A stretch of DNA of 64,000 nucleotides from JAIVJM01 sp963816985 (GTDB taxonomy: Bacteria; Acidobacteriota; Blastocatellia; Pyrinomonadales; Pyrinomonadaceae). The notes below the pieces were generated by a model that did no database searches, was not told where the DNA came from, and worked only from the letters and a program-made list of their open reading frames with translations. The stretch's first letter is position 1. Every line of letters starts with the position of its first letter. Positions 1 to 9,396 of this stretch are shown here, in pieces. A program made the position numbers and the translations under genes. The stretch spans positions 4,973,832-5,037,831 of the forward strand of contig CAWFMF010000004.1 in assembly GCA_963816985.1 (NCBI GenBank). Reading direction: 5' to 3'.

Positions 1-783
1 GCACCCTTCCATCGAGAGCGCGCCGTAGACTATCGCCCGCCCGCCCTTCGGCATCGCGCGCAGGAGCCGACCCGTCAGCTCGCCCGCCACGGCGTCGAAG
101 GCGACGGTCGCGCCGAGCCGCGTGCACAGCTCTTTGAGCCGCGCGTCGAAATCCTCCTCGCTGCTGTCGAGGACGTGCTCCGCGCCTTCGCTCTTTAAAA
201 GCTCGACCTGCTCTTTCCTCCGCACGACGTTGACGACGGGAACCCCGCGCGCGGCGGCGAGCCTGACGACCATCCGACCGAGCGCGCTGGCCGCCGCCGT
301 CTGCGCGACCGCCTTCGCGCCGAGGCGACGCGCGCGACCCAAGAGCGCCCACGCCGTAAACGGATTGACGATCATGGAAGCCGCGCTCTCAAGCTCAGTC
401 CGCGCGGAGAGCGGGATGCAGAGCGCGGCGGGCGTCAGCATGTACTCGGCCCAGGTGCCGTCGCCGTCGAACGGCGCGGCGCAGGCGACGCGCTTGCCCT
501 TGAGGTAACGCCCCATGAGCCCCTCGCCGGCGGCGACGACCACGCCGCTCGCCTCGAACCCCGGCACGACCGGGAGCTTCTTCTTCTGCCCGTAGAGCCC
601 GCGCACGAACATCAGGTCGGAAGGGTTGACGGGCGTCGCGGCGATGCGCACGAGTGCCTCGCCCGCGCCCGGCTTCGGCACGGGCCGCTCGACAAGCGCG
701 AGCGCGTCCGCGCCGTCATACGAACGGAGTTCGAGCGCGCGCATCGTCGCCGGTATCGTTTTCGTCTCTGCTTGGTCGTTCAT
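1..783 (-). CDS. MDR-family zinc-type alcohol dehydrogenase / quinone oxidoreductase-like protein (3' end outside window)
   Basis: Reading the minus strand from ATG at 783 gives an open frame to the window edge, about 261 residues. The start reads MNDQAETKTIPATMRALEL. It has the GroES-like N-terminal fold pattern (VNPSDLMFVRGLYG, then VPGFEASGVVVAAGEG) followed by a nucleotide-binding half in which the usual glycine-rich turn is degenerate (QTAAASALGRM). The family reduces quinones, enones or aldehydes with NAD(P)H; the substrate cannot be told. The structural-zinc cysteines of true alcohol dehydrogenases are not seen, which favours the quinone-oxidoreductase branch. The gene is followed upstream by a LysR regulator on the same strand, a common pairing. 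The C-terminus lies beyond position 1. Confidence 0.82.
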   Translation of the reverse strand, partial: MNDQAETKTIPATMRALELRSYDGADALALVERPVPKPGAGEALVRIAATPVNPSDLMFVRGLYGQKKKLPVVPGFEASGVVVAAGEGLMGRYLKGKRVACAAPFDGDGTWAEYMLTPAALCIPLSARTELESAASMIVNPFTAWALLGRARRLGAKAVAQTAAASALGRMVVRLAAARGVPVVNVVRRKEQVELLKSEGAEHVLDSSEEDFDARLKELCTRLGATVAFDAVAGELTGRLLRAMPKGGRAIVYGALSMEGC

Positions 784-841
784 GTGTGCGGCGTTCCTGT
801 CTGTCTCTGTCAACTGGCTTGGACGGCGGCGGACGTTTCCG

Positions 842-1753
842 TCAGACCGCGCGCGCCGCCTGCTGCAACTCGTCTTTGTGAAGAAGGACGTAGGCGATGA
901 AGGCGCGCGTCGGCGAGGGCTGGAAGCGTCCGAGCGCGACGAGCGCGACCGTGCGCGTCAGTTGATGCCCACTGATGCGCAGCGGCGAGAGCTTGCCCCC
1001 TTGCGTCTCTTCGCGCACCGCCCACGAAGGTATCAGGGAGATGCCCATCCCGTGCTCGACCATGAGCTTGATAAAGTACGTGTCGTTGGATTCGAGCGCA
1101 AGGTCGGGCCGCAGGTCAACGCGGCTGAAGAAGGCGTCGGTCGCGCGGCGAATCGAAGCTCCCTGCTCGAAGAGGATGAAGCGCTCGCGCCTCAACTCCT
1201 CGACCGCGACTTCGCTGCGACCCGCGAGATGATGTTTCGCGCCGACGACCAAGACCAACTCGTCCTCGAACAACTCCGTCACCTGCAAGGCGGGCGAGTA
1301 GACGGGCAGCGACGCGAACCCGACCTCGGCGGCCCCCGCGAGGATGTCGGCGACGGTCTGCTCCGTGCTCACGGTCGTGCGGAACGAAAGCTCGATGTGC
1401 TCGTGCTCGCGCATGAAGGACTCGAAGAGCCCGGCGAAGAGGTGGACGAAGGCCTGCGTCGCCGCCGCCGCGCGCACGCGCCCGCGCGGCTCGTGGTCGC
1501 GCCCCGAAATCAGCTCGCGCAGGGCGTCGGCCTCTTCGAGGATGCGGCCCGCGTATTCGAGCGCGAGCCTTCCGGCCTCCGAGAGCTTCACGCCACGCTT
1601 GGCGCGGATGAAGAGCGGCTCGCCCAGTTCGCGCTCTAAAGCCTTAATCTGGTGGCTCACCGCCGACTGCGTGAGGTTAAGTTTCTCCGACGCGCGCGTG
1701 AAACTGAGCGCCTCGGCGACCTCGCGGAACGTGCGTAACTGCGACAGCTCCAT
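842..1753 (-). CDS. LysR-family transcriptional regulator
   Basis: 303 residues, the normal size for the family. The N-terminal winged helix-turn-helix is clear (MELSQLRTFREVAEALSFTR, then LTQSAVSHQIKALERELG), followed by a linker helix and a periplasmic-binding-protein-like effector domain (residues about 90-300). LysR proteins bind promoters as tetramers and respond to a small-molecule ligand, which is unknown here. The gene reads away from an AT-richer 180 bp spacer (1754-1936) shared with a divergent small gene, where an autoregulatory site would be expected. The oxidoreductase downstream on the same strand is the most likely co-regulated gene. The start ATG at 1753 begins directly at the conserved first helix. 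Confidence 0.9.
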   Translation of the reverse strand: MELSQLRTFREVAEALSFTRASEKLNLTQSAVSHQIKALERELGEPLFIRAKRGVKLSEAGRLALEYAGRILEEADALRELISGRDHEPRGRVRAAAATQAFVHLFAGLFESFMREHEHIELSFRTTVSTEQTVADILAGAAEVGFASLPVYSPALQVTELFEDELVLVVGAKHHLAGRSEVAVEELRRERFILFEQGASIRRATDAFFSRVDLRPDLALESNDTYFIKLMVEHGMGISLIPSWAVREETQGGKLSPLRISGHQLTRTVALVALGRFQPSPTRAFIAYVLLHKDELQQAARAV

Positions 1754-1936
1754 CGTTTATCTCTCTTCTCGCAAAAGGTGTGGATGAATATAGTTAATCG
1801 GGTGGATTAAAACAATGAGTTAGACCGCGGGGCAAAGGCGTGCCTATCATTGCCATCACAACCGTGAACAAAAACTATTGAGCCAACAACCAGACGAGGC
1901 GGCACGCGCCGCCGCTAAGCAGAAGGAGGTTTGAGG

Positions 1937-2242
1937 ATGATTCCTTTCAAACTCGATTACGTCATCGAAAGAACACTGGCCGCGCCGCGCGGCGAAGAGC
2001 AGCGGCTCATCAAAGAACTCGCGGGCGTGCGGCTGACCGACGCCGAGGCGCGCGCCGAGTGGCCCCGCGTCCTCGAACACAAGTGGTTCATCAGCGAGCG
2101 GCTCGGACGCGACACCGGCCTCCGCGTCGCCGCCCTCGACTACTTCGAGAACGTCCGCCTGCCGCGCACCTCGCGCACCGGCCACAAGCACATCACGGAA
2201 GGACTCCGCCGCGCGGCGCAGTCGCAGAGCGTGATGGCATAA
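1937..2242 (+). CDS. Small protein resembling the C-terminal part of DUF4032 proteins
   Basis: 101 residues from ATG 1937. This start is chosen over the TTG at 1931 because a strong AAGGAGGT (1923-1930) sits 6-7 bases upstream. The protein is helical and charged, with LEHKWFISERLGRDTGL at about residues 46-62. That resembles the EHRWYLSE-x-x-GRDVG motif I associate with DUF4032 proteins, but here it stands alone without the rest of that protein. Function is unknown. It is transcribed divergently from the LysR gene. Its stop codon lies 3 bases before a nested palindromic repeat. The family assignment is from memory of the motif and is moderate at best. Confidence 0.6.
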   Translation: MIPFKLDYVIERTLAAPRGEEQRLIKELAGVRLTDAEARAEWPRVLEHKWFISERLGRDTGLRVAALDYFENVRLPRTSRTGHKHITEGLRRAAQSQSVMA

Positions 2243-2245
2243 GTT

Positions 2246-2485
2246 GTCCCCGAAGGGGACGCAGGCAATAGACGGGGGCAGAGCAAACGAAGTTTGCGCC
2301 GCCCCCGGTACAGATGAAAAAAGAGTTCCGACCCTGAAGGGGTCGCACCGCCGCGTCGAGGTGCGACCCCTTCAGGGTCGGATTTCTTTATCTACGCATG
2401 ACCGGGGGCGGCGCTTCGTCGTTCGCCTTGCGGCTCACGACTCTGGCTCTGCCCCCGGCTATTATCTTCATCCCCTTCGGGGATG
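2246..2485. repeat. Nested palindromic repeat element (architecture A, copy 1)
   Basis: Three hairpin layers sit inside one another. The outer layer is the small hairpins GTCCCCGAAGGGGAC (2246-2260) and its counterpart at 2469-2485. The middle layer is a pair of GGGGGCAGAGC / GCTCTGCCCCC blocks (about 2274-2308 and 2402-2458). The core is a perfect 22-bp inverted repeat (2328-2349 with 2360-2381) around a 10-base loop. The right end overlaps the 3' end of glpD and supplies its TGA stop. The same layered plan recurs near 31.4 and 51.6 kb. It is probably a REP/MITE-like non-autonomous element; no transposase is in the window. Confidence 0.85.
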
Positions 2486-4127
2486 GGCGCGGTCTTTATC
2501 TCTTTGAGGATGGACGTGGAACCGCTCGACGTAGCGGAGATAATCTTCGACCTCGCGGGCGGCGCGTCTTTCGTCCCAGTCTAAAAACTTCATTGCGATG
2601 CGCGCGGCATTCTCCGCCGCATCAGTCCCGGCGGAGCTGTCGAGCCCGACGAGCGTGCGGCGCATGAGACAGTCGGCGAGCGTCTCGGCCAGCTCTTCCT
2701 TGAAGGAGAAGACGACCTCCGCGCCGATGCTGCCCGTCTCTTCGCTGAAGGGCTCTCGGAGTTCCGCGTGTGCGTCGGCGAGTCGGCAGACCTCCGAGGC
2801 GCGCGTGCCGTAAATCTTCAGCAGCCGCGCGGCGCTCTTTGGTTGTAGTCCGCACCGCGCCGCGAAAGATTCGGCGAAGGCGTGGAAGCCTTCGGCGGCG
2901 TCAGCGCCGGGGAGTGAATCCTGCGCGGTCGTGCAGGCGGGCGCGGGCCTTCCGAGTTCTTTGAAGAGCAGGTCAACAGCCTCCTCGGCGAGACTCCGGC
3001 TCGTCGTCAGCTTGCCGCCGACGACGGAGAAGAGTCCGCGCAAGGACGAGGCGCGGATGAAGTGACGGCGCGTTATCCCTGCGGCGTCGCGCGCGCCGAC
3101 GAAGGGCAAGGGGCGGACTCCGGCGTAGGTGTAGAGCACGCTCGCGCGTGTCAGGCGCGCGGAAGGAATCGCGCGGTTCGTCTCGCCGAGGAGGTATTCG
3201 ATCTCGCCTTCGTCGGTCTCGACGCGTTCGAGGTCGCCTTTGAATTTTTCGTCGGTCGTCCCGATTAAAAGTTTCCCGTCCCACGGGATGATGAAGAAGG
3301 GCCGCCCGTCGGCGCTCGCCTCAACATAGAGCGCGGTCTGCGGCGCGCCGTCGAAAGCCTTCACGATGATGTGGCTGCCCTTCGTCCCGCCGATTAACTT
3401 TTCACCGCCGACATCATCGCCCGCGAGGAGTTCGTCCACCCACGGCCCCGCGACGTTCAAGACGAGCGGCGCGCGCGCCGTGTGCTTCGTCCCGCCTTCG
3501 TCAAGTAAGTCTGCGAACTCGACCCCGCACACGCGGCCCGCCTCGCTCAACAGACGCTCGACACGCGCATAAGTAAAGACTTGTGCGCCGTTCTGTCTCG
3601 CCGCCAAGGCGTTCTCGACCACGAGCCGCTCGGCGTATTCAACCTGCGCGTCGTGATAGAGCGCCGCGCCGCGCAAGCCCTCAGGACTCCAACAAAGGCG
3701 TGAGACGCAGAGCCTCCGCGCGCGCGAGCATCCGGTGGCGCGGGAGCGACTTGCCAAAGGAGAGCAGGTCGTAGGCGAGCATCCCGGCGCGGATGGTGAG
3801 CGGGCCGCGCCTTTGACTTTCGTAAATCGGAATCAGGAGCGGGAGCGGCCTGACGAGGTGCGGGGCGATGCGCAGCAAATTCTCGCGCTCGCGCAGGGAT
3901 TCGCGCACGAGCCCCAGCTCGCCGTGTTCGAGGTAGCGCAGGCCGCCGTGAATCAGGCGTGTTGACCAGCTTGAAGTCCCGGCGGCGAGGTCTCCCTTGT
4001 CGAGCAGTAAGACGCGCAGGCCCCGTGCGGCGGCGTCGCGCGCGATGCACGCGCCGTTGATGCCCGCGCCGACGACGATTACGTCGAAGGGCGCGCGGGA
4101 AATGTCTTGAGGGATTCGTCGAGTCAT
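2468..4127 (-). pseudogene. glpD: Aerobic glycerol-3-phosphate dehydrogenase, frameshifted as sequenced
   Basis: GlpD oxidises sn-glycerol-3-phosphate to dihydroxyacetone phosphate with FAD, passing electrons to quinone at the membrane. The N-terminal part (ATG 4127) has the FAD-binding VIVVGAGINGACIARDAA and the GTSSWSTRLIHGGLRYLE block. It then hits TGA at 3681-3683. The next frame continues without a gap in homology (SPEGLRGAALYHDAQVEYAE) through the C-terminal cap domain to 2468. Restoring one base near 3683-3690 gives a normal-length protein of about 553 residues. All other segments look intact, so a one-base deletion or sequencing error is more likely than old decay. The last codons and the TGA come from a palindromic repeat (ending HPRRG). 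The symbol is by similarity. Confidence 0.88.
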
Positions 4128-4390
4128 CCGCTGCTTGAGAAACCGTCGGCGTGCCTTGTATGCTCGCCCGGTCGGCACGGCAATTTCATCAACTCAAAAG
4201 GGACTCAATCTTTATCCTCGTGAAACCAGCAAAGCGTCAAGCCCGAAGCGTCCCGTCCGTCAGAAGTTCGTTCGGCGTCCTCGCCTTCAGCTCGCGCAGG
4301 CGCGTCACGCAACGGCCACGTTGAGCCGACTTCCCGCACGGCAACCGGCGGAGTCGCGCCGACATCATAAAGGCCGCTAACAGGTCTCTT

Positions 4391-5134
4391 ATGAAGTATC
4401 TTTCAAACTCAACGGTCGCGCGACGCGGCCTGCTCTTCGCCCTCCTGCTCGTCCCCGTGCTACAGGGCTGCTCGGCGGTCGCGTGGCAGCAGACGCGGCG
4501 CGAGACGGCGAAGCCGACGCCCACGGCGACGCCCGCCGCCGCCGAGAACATTGAACGCGAGACGAGCGAGCCTTACGACGGCGACCTCTCGATTTTTGAA
4601 GACCCGCAGCGCGCCGAGAAGCTGCAAGTCGAACGCGTGTTGGACGTGCTCGGCATCCGCGAGGGCTCGCGCGTGGCCGACATCGGCGCGGGCTCCGGCT
4701 GGTTCACGGTGCGCGCCGCGCGCCGCGCGGGTGACAAGGGCACGGTCTACGCCGTCGAGATCAACCGCGAATACCTCAAGCACATCGAGGAGCGCGCGGC
4801 GAACGAAAAGCTCTCGAACGTCCGCGCCGTGCTCGGCAAAGAGGACGACCCGCTGCTGCCGGAGAAGAGCGTGGACGCCGTGCTCATCCTCAAGACCTAT
4901 CACGAAATCGCCGAGCCCGTCCGCCTCCTCTCACGCCTCCGCCGCTCCCTGCGCGCGGGCGCGCGCGTCGGCGTCATTGACCGCAACGGCAAAGGCGACG
5001 ACCACGGCATCGCGCGCGACGTGGTGGTGAAAGAGGCCGAGCGCGCGGGCTACGCGCTCGCCGAAGAGCACGACTTCGTGAAGGGCGACGGGATGGACTA
5101 CTTCCTCGTCTTCCGCGTGCGCGGCGAGAAGTAG
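4391..5134 (+). CDS. Predicted lipoprotein class I SAM-dependent methyltransferase
   Basis: 247 residues. A signal peptide (GLLFALLLVPVLQGC) ends in the lipobox LQGC, so the mature protein probably starts at a lipidated Cys about residue 27. After a Pro/Thr-rich linker comes a Rossmann methyltransferase domain: VADIGAGSGWFTVRAA is motif I, AVEINREYLKHI motif II, and VDAVLILKTYHEI motif IV. A methyltransferase domain outside the cytoplasm would lack SAM, so either the domain is repurposed or the signal is not processed; related secreted methyltransferase-like proteins are known in Acidobacteria and Planctomycetes. It is transcribed divergently from glpD and ends at a strong bidirectional terminator. 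Substrate unknown. Confidence 0.8.
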   Translation: MKYLSNSTVARRGLLFALLLVPVLQGCSAVAWQQTRRETAKPTPTATPAAAENIERETSEPYDGDLSIFEDPQRAEKLQVERVLDVLGIREGSRVADIGAGSGWFTVRAARRAGDKGTVYAVEINREYLKHIEERAANEKLSNVRAVLGKEDDPLLPEKSVDAVLILKTYHEIAEPVRLLSRLRRSLRAGARVGVIDRNGKGDDHGIARDVVVKEAERAGYALAEEHDFVKGDGMDYFLVFRVRGEK

Positions 5135-5160
5135 GCTCAAGGAAAATTAGGCAATGATTA

Positions 5161-5187
5161 AAAAAGCCCCCGGAAAGGGGGCTTTTT
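5161..5187. terminator. Bidirectional intrinsic terminator
   Basis: An 11-bp perfect stem, AAAAAGCCCCC with GGGGGCTTTTT, around a GGAAA loop. A T-run follows on both strands, so it can stop both converging transcripts (the lipoprotein methyltransferase on + and the secreted helical protein on -). Confidence 0.92.
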
Positions 5188-5195
5188 AACTGTTT

Positions 5196-7052
5196 TCAGT
5201 GCGTGCGTCTCAGCGTCTGCAACTTCCTGAACTTCGGCGTGCGGGTTTCGAGGTTTGCTTGATTGCCCTGTCCGGCGGTGACGGCGAGCAAGTCGCGCAC
5301 GAAGACGAGCTGCGCCGCGACGCGCACGTCAGCGCGCCGGAAATGCTCGACCGTGGAGCGTGCGCGCGTGAAGTCGTGGGGCGCGAGCTGCGCCAGCGCC
5401 GAAGAGCAACGCGTGATGAGGTCGTTCCAAATGTACCCGCCCTGCTGCCTCAGCTCGCCCTCGCGGAAGGCGTCCTGATAAAAGCCTTCGAGCACGGCGG
5501 CGGCGGCGACGAGCTCGTTGAGCTGCTCCGCCGAAAGCTCGACGAGCTGGAAGGCGCGGGCCTCGTCGAGCTGCGCGTAGAGGCGTGCGATTTCGAGCTG
5601 CGTGTTGAGCTGCTGCTGGCTCTGCGCGCGACCGACCGCGCCGACGCCAAACAGACCGGCGGCCTCGTCGAGCACCTCGCGCGCGGCCTGCCGGTCGCCC
5701 TTCGCCAACATCATGCCGACGAGTTGCAGCAGCATCGGGACGCGCTCCTCCGGCATCGGGAGGCGCATGATGAGTTGCCGCGCCTCTTCATAACTCCCGC
5801 GCTCGAAGGCCCGCCAGGGCATTCGGCGCGCGAGGTCTTGCAGGAGTTGCGTGCGCTGCTGCGGGTTCGAGATGTTTTCGGCTATCTGCCGCGCGCGCTC
5901 GCCGTCGCCCTCGCCCGACGCACGCCAGAAGGCCTGCATGTAGAGCTGGTCGCGCATCTCCCCCGGTGCTTTCGACGCGGCCTCAACCAGCGTCTCGATT
6001 GTCCCCTGCTCTAACACCGCGCGGTACTCCTTCTGCATCCGGCTATGCGGGTCGAGCCGTCGCTGATACTCGGCGCTCTGGCTCCGCAGCGCGGGCAGGC
6101 GCGCGGGGACGTACTTCTCCACCTCCGCCATCACGGGTTGCAGCGCGTGCTGAAGGTTGTAGCCCGACCGCGCCGCCTTGTCGCTTAACGCCGCAGCCGT
6201 GACCGTCTCGATCAGTTGCCGGCGCGTCCGCTCGTCAACGACGATGAGGCTCAGCTCGACTATCCGCAGGTCGTTCTCGTTGGGCTGAGGCGGAGGCGCG
6301 GCGGTGCGCGCGATGTTGAGAAGCTGAGTGGCGAGGCTCGTCGCTTCGTAGTTGCCGACGAGGTCTTCCGGTTTCATCTTCCTGATGATGAGGCCCGCGA
6401 GGCGCGAGGCCCCTTCCGCGTCTTTGGCGGCGAGGATGTGGAGCACCCTGCCGAGGTTCGAAGAGTAGCCGCGACTCAGACTCTCCTCGGCGAGTCGCAA
6501 GGCGACCTTCGGGTCTTGCGCCGCGAGCTGCGAGGCGAGGTTGACCTCCAACACGAGTTCAGGGTCCAGCGGCCCGCCCCAGTTCTGCCCCCTCTCCGGC
6601 GAAGGCTGGCGCGTCGCGCGCAGGAAGTCGAGCGCCAGTTGCGCGTCCCGGTTGACGACCATCGAGATCATCTCCTGCCGCAACTGCGAGAGGGTCTGCG
6701 TCCCGTCGTCGGGCTTCCTCTCCTCCTGCGCGGTGGCGGCGAGCGCGGCCACCAACTCCGTCGCCTCCTTGAAGAGCGCGCGGGCCGCCTTCTCGTCGCG
6801 CGGCCAGAGCAGACCGGAGGCGGTCGCTAGCACGCGCGCGCGGTTCTCGGCGAGCTTCAACCCGCGCGCCTCGGCGACTGTCTCTTCGAGCAGCGCGAGC
6901 GCCTTGCCTTCGAGCGTCCGCCGCGCCTCCTCCTGCGAGTCGGCCTCCGGCGTCTTCGTCCCCGCGCCGGGCGTCTGCGCGCTCGCGGCTGCCGTGAAGA
7001 AGAAGAAGAGCGCGATGAGCGCGAGCGAAATGAAAGAGTATTGTGCCCTCAC
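5196..7052 (-). CDS. Secreted alpha-helical repeat protein of unknown function
   Basis: 618 residues from GTG 7052. That start is chosen over 7106 because GAGGAGG sits 6 bases upstream and it begins directly at a signal peptide (RAQYSFISLALIALFFFF, cleaved after about ASA). The mature chain is Ala/Leu/Glu-rich and almost entirely helical, with irregular repeats of the type ARALFKEATEL, ALRLAEESLSRG, ARQIAENISNPQQR and AREVLDEAAGL that suggest a TPR/HEAT-like solenoid. No catalytic motif is visible. It converges on the methyltransferase gene across a shared terminator. A periplasmic or outer-membrane-associated scaffold is the natural guess, but function is not established. Confidence 0.8.
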   Translation of the reverse strand: MRAQYSFISLALIALFFFFTAAASAQTPGAGTKTPEADSQEEARRTLEGKALALLEETVAEARGLKLAENRARVLATASGLLWPRDEKAARALFKEATELVAALAATAQEERKPDDGTQTLSQLRQEMISMVVNRDAQLALDFLRATRQPSPERGQNWGGPLDPELVLEVNLASQLAAQDPKVALRLAEESLSRGYSSNLGRVLHILAAKDAEGASRLAGLIIRKMKPEDLVGNYEATSLATQLLNIARTAAPPPQPNENDLRIVELSLIVVDERTRRQLIETVTAAALSDKAARSGYNLQHALQPVMAEVEKYVPARLPALRSQSAEYQRRLDPHSRMQKEYRAVLEQGTIETLVEAASKAPGEMRDQLYMQAFWRASGEGDGERARQIAENISNPQQRTQLLQDLARRMPWRAFERGSYEEARQLIMRLPMPEERVPMLLQLVGMMLAKGDRQAAREVLDEAAGLFGVGAVGRAQSQQQLNTQLEIARLYAQLDEARAFQLVELSAEQLNELVAAAAVLEGFYQDAFREGELRQQGGYIWNDLITRCSSALAQLAPHDFTRARSTVEHFRRADVRVAAQLVFVRDLLAVTAGQGNQANLETRTPKFRKLQTLRRTH

Positions 7053-7314
7053 GTCTGGCCTCCTCGCGGCGAGCCCGCGAAAGTGTTCGGCTGGTGTTGT
7101 GCTCAAAGGGTCTCGGCGTCGTCCGTCCGACGTTGGCTGAACGAGCCGGGGCGTGTCCCCTTGCGATGCGTCGCACCGGGAAAGGGATGCGCGGCCCTTC
7201 TCGAAGCCCTGCTTTTCGACCCTTTATAAAGACTTTAAGTGCTTCGCCGGGCGTACTTTTCGGCTCCTTCCGACATCAAAAAGATTCGGCGCGGCCCGCC
7301 AAATGCCCGTGCGG

Positions 7315-7343
7315 TTGACACTCTTCGGACGGTACGGTAACTT
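7315..7343 (+). promoter_or_regulatory. Sigma-70-type promoter for tRNA-Glu
   Basis: A perfect -35 TTGACA (7315-7320), a 17-base spacer and a -10 TAACTT (7338-7343) lie about 30 bases before the mature tRNA start. The placement fits a tRNA leader. Confidence 0.75.
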
Positions 7344-7373
7344 AGCCGCTAACGCTTTTCCGGCACAAAATGT

Positions 7374-7446
<73 letters not shown>

Positions 7447-7584
7447 CCTTATAAGGTCGGAAGCGCGAGCGTCAGCGACGCTCCGAAGGTCAAGGTTCAC
7501 CAGAGAGACCGCCGACGCCGCGCGAGTTGTACACGCCGTGCCGACGGTCTTTCGTCATTTTTCGGAGCGCAAGGAATGAAGCAG

Positions 7585-9366
7585 ATGTCCAGAAGATTTT
7601 TAGCCGCGACATTCGTCGCCCTCCTCGTCGCCCTCGCCGCGACGCCGCTCCCCGCGCACGCACAGGGGGCGACCGACGCTGTCATCATCCTGCCCTTCGA
7701 GAACACTTCGGGCCAGAGGGAGTTCAACTGGGTGGGCGAGAGCTTCGCCGACTCGCTCGCCGAGCTGCTCGGCTCGCACGGCCTGCGCTCGGTCTCGAAC
7801 GACGCGCGCGAGCTGGCCTTCCAGCAGGTCTACTGCCCCACGGGCCGCGCCTGCGACCCGCGCGTGCTGACCATCGTCCCTTCGCGCGCCACGGCCATCA
7901 AGATCGCGCGCGAGGCCGGGGCGAGCCTCGTCGTGCTGGGGACTTACGAGGTGACGCAGACGCAGGACGAGAAGTCCGTGGCGCAGGTGCGCGGCTCGGC
8001 GCGCGTCATCCGCGTCAACGAGGGGCGGCTCTCCGGCAAGACGATGCCCGACGGTCGCTGGGCGACGCACGAGTTCTTCTTCGGCGACACGCTCCTCAGC
8101 CTCCAGACCGTGCAGGGGAAGCTCGCCTACCAGATTCTCTACGAGCAGGACGACAAGCTCCCCTTCTCGCAGAACGCCATCGTCGAGCAGGCGACGAAAG
8201 TCCCCGTCAAGGCATTCGAGAGCTACGTCAAAGGCACGCTCACCGACGACACCGCAACGAAGTCCGCCTACCTGACCAACGCGATGAAGGAGTACGAGCG
8301 CGCCAACCCCGGCGCGGTCTTCAAGCAGGCGGCCTTCGAGTTGGGCCACCTCTCCTTCGGGCAGAAGGACTACAAACGCTCCGCCGAGCTTTTCTCGCTC
8401 TTGCAGAAGGGCGACACGCACTACGCCGAGGCGGCCTTCTACGCGGCCCTCAGCTACTGGCAGGCCGGCCAGCCGCAGAGCGCGCTCGACGCCCTGCTCC
8501 CGCTCACGTCGAGCACGCCCTTGACCAGCATCTACAACAACGCCGGGGCCATCGCCGCACAGGCCGCGCGCAACGAGAAGGATGTCGCTAAACGCGACAA
8601 CCTCTTGAAGCAGGCGACGAACGTCCTCAGCCGCGCCGCCGAGAGCGCGCCCGAAGACCCGATGGTGCGCTACAACTACGCCTACGCCCTGATGATTTCC
8701 GGCAAGTTCGCCGAGGCCGCCGAACAGCTCCGCGAAGTCGTCAAGCAGAACCCGCGCGACCCCGAAGGACTCTTCCTCTTCGCCAAGTCTCTGGAGAGGG
8801 CGGGCCAAACCGAGGCGGCCAAGACCAACGACGACGACGCGCGCCGCTACTACCCGAACTACGCCAAGGCGCAGGTCGAGTGGCAGGAGCGGCAGACCAT
8901 CTCGCTCGTCCCCGTGCGCCTGCGCGGCGACTTCAACCGCGCCGACCTCATCGCCGCCATCAACGACGAGGAGGAGAAGAAGCAGGCGCTCATCGCCGGG
9001 GCGAACCCGCAAGACCTGCTCGCCAAGGCGCGCGAGATGTACGCCGCCGGACGCGACGACGAGGCGCTGATGGAGCTGCGCGATGTCGTCCGCATCGAGC
9101 CGATGAACGCCGAGGCGTACCTCATGACCGGGCGCATCTACCAGCGGCGCGGCGAGCTGGCATCGGCCATCAACCAGCTCAAGACCTCTATCTTCTGGGA
9201 CAACGAGCGCAAGCTCATAGACGCGCACATCCTTCTGGGCCGCATCTTCCTCGAACGCGGCGACCGCACGCAGGCGATGGCCTACGCGCACACCGCCATG
9301 CAGATTGACCCGAACAATCAGGAAGCCATCGCGCTCCAACGTCAAGTGCAGGTCGGCATCAAGTAG
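7585..9366 (+). CDS. Secreted TPR-repeat protein with N-terminal FlgO/TolB-N-like domain
   Basis: 593 residues from ATG 7585 (AAGGA nine bases upstream; ATG 7576 is also possible). A signal peptide (MSRRFLAATFVALLVALAAT, then PLPAHAQ) is followed by an N-terminal domain of the sort found in TolB-N/FlgO-type proteins (VIILPFENTSGQREFNWVGE, then SFADSLAELL, then VVLGTYEV). The second half holds tetratricopeptide repeats: RSAELFSLLQKGDTHYAEAA, GKFAEAAEQLREVVKQNPRD, and the last units AYLMTGRIYQRRGELASAI and AMAYAHTAMQIDPNNQEA. Such proteins act as periplasmic or outer-membrane interaction scaffolds. The gene follows tRNA-Glu, with an NfeD-like gene 30 bases downstream, probably in one transcript. 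Specific role unknown. Confidence 0.85.
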   Translation: MSRRFLAATFVALLVALAATPLPAHAQGATDAVIILPFENTSGQREFNWVGESFADSLAELLGSHGLRSVSNDARELAFQQVYCPTGRACDPRVLTIVPSRATAIKIAREAGASLVVLGTYEVTQTQDEKSVAQVRGSARVIRVNEGRLSGKTMPDGRWATHEFFFGDTLLSLQTVQGKLAYQILYEQDDKLPFSQNAIVEQATKVPVKAFESYVKGTLTDDTATKSAYLTNAMKEYERANPGAVFKQAAFELGHLSFGQKDYKRSAELFSLLQKGDTHYAEAAFYAALSYWQAGQPQSALDALLPLTSSTPLTSIYNNAGAIAAQAARNEKDVAKRDNLLKQATNVLSRAAESAPEDPMVRYNYAYALMISGKFAEAAEQLREVVKQNPRDPEGLFLFAKSLERAGQTEAAKTNDDDARRYYPNYAKAQVEWQERQTISLVPVRLRGDFNRADLIAAINDEEEKKQALIAGANPQDLLAKAREMYAAGRDDEALMELRDVVRIEPMNAEAYLMTGRIYQRRGELASAINQLKTSIFWDNERKLIDAHILLGRIFLERGDRTQAMAYAHTAMQIDPNNQEAIALQRQVQVGIK

Positions 9367-9396
9367 CAGTTTGAAGAAGGGAGGGCGACCGGGGAT

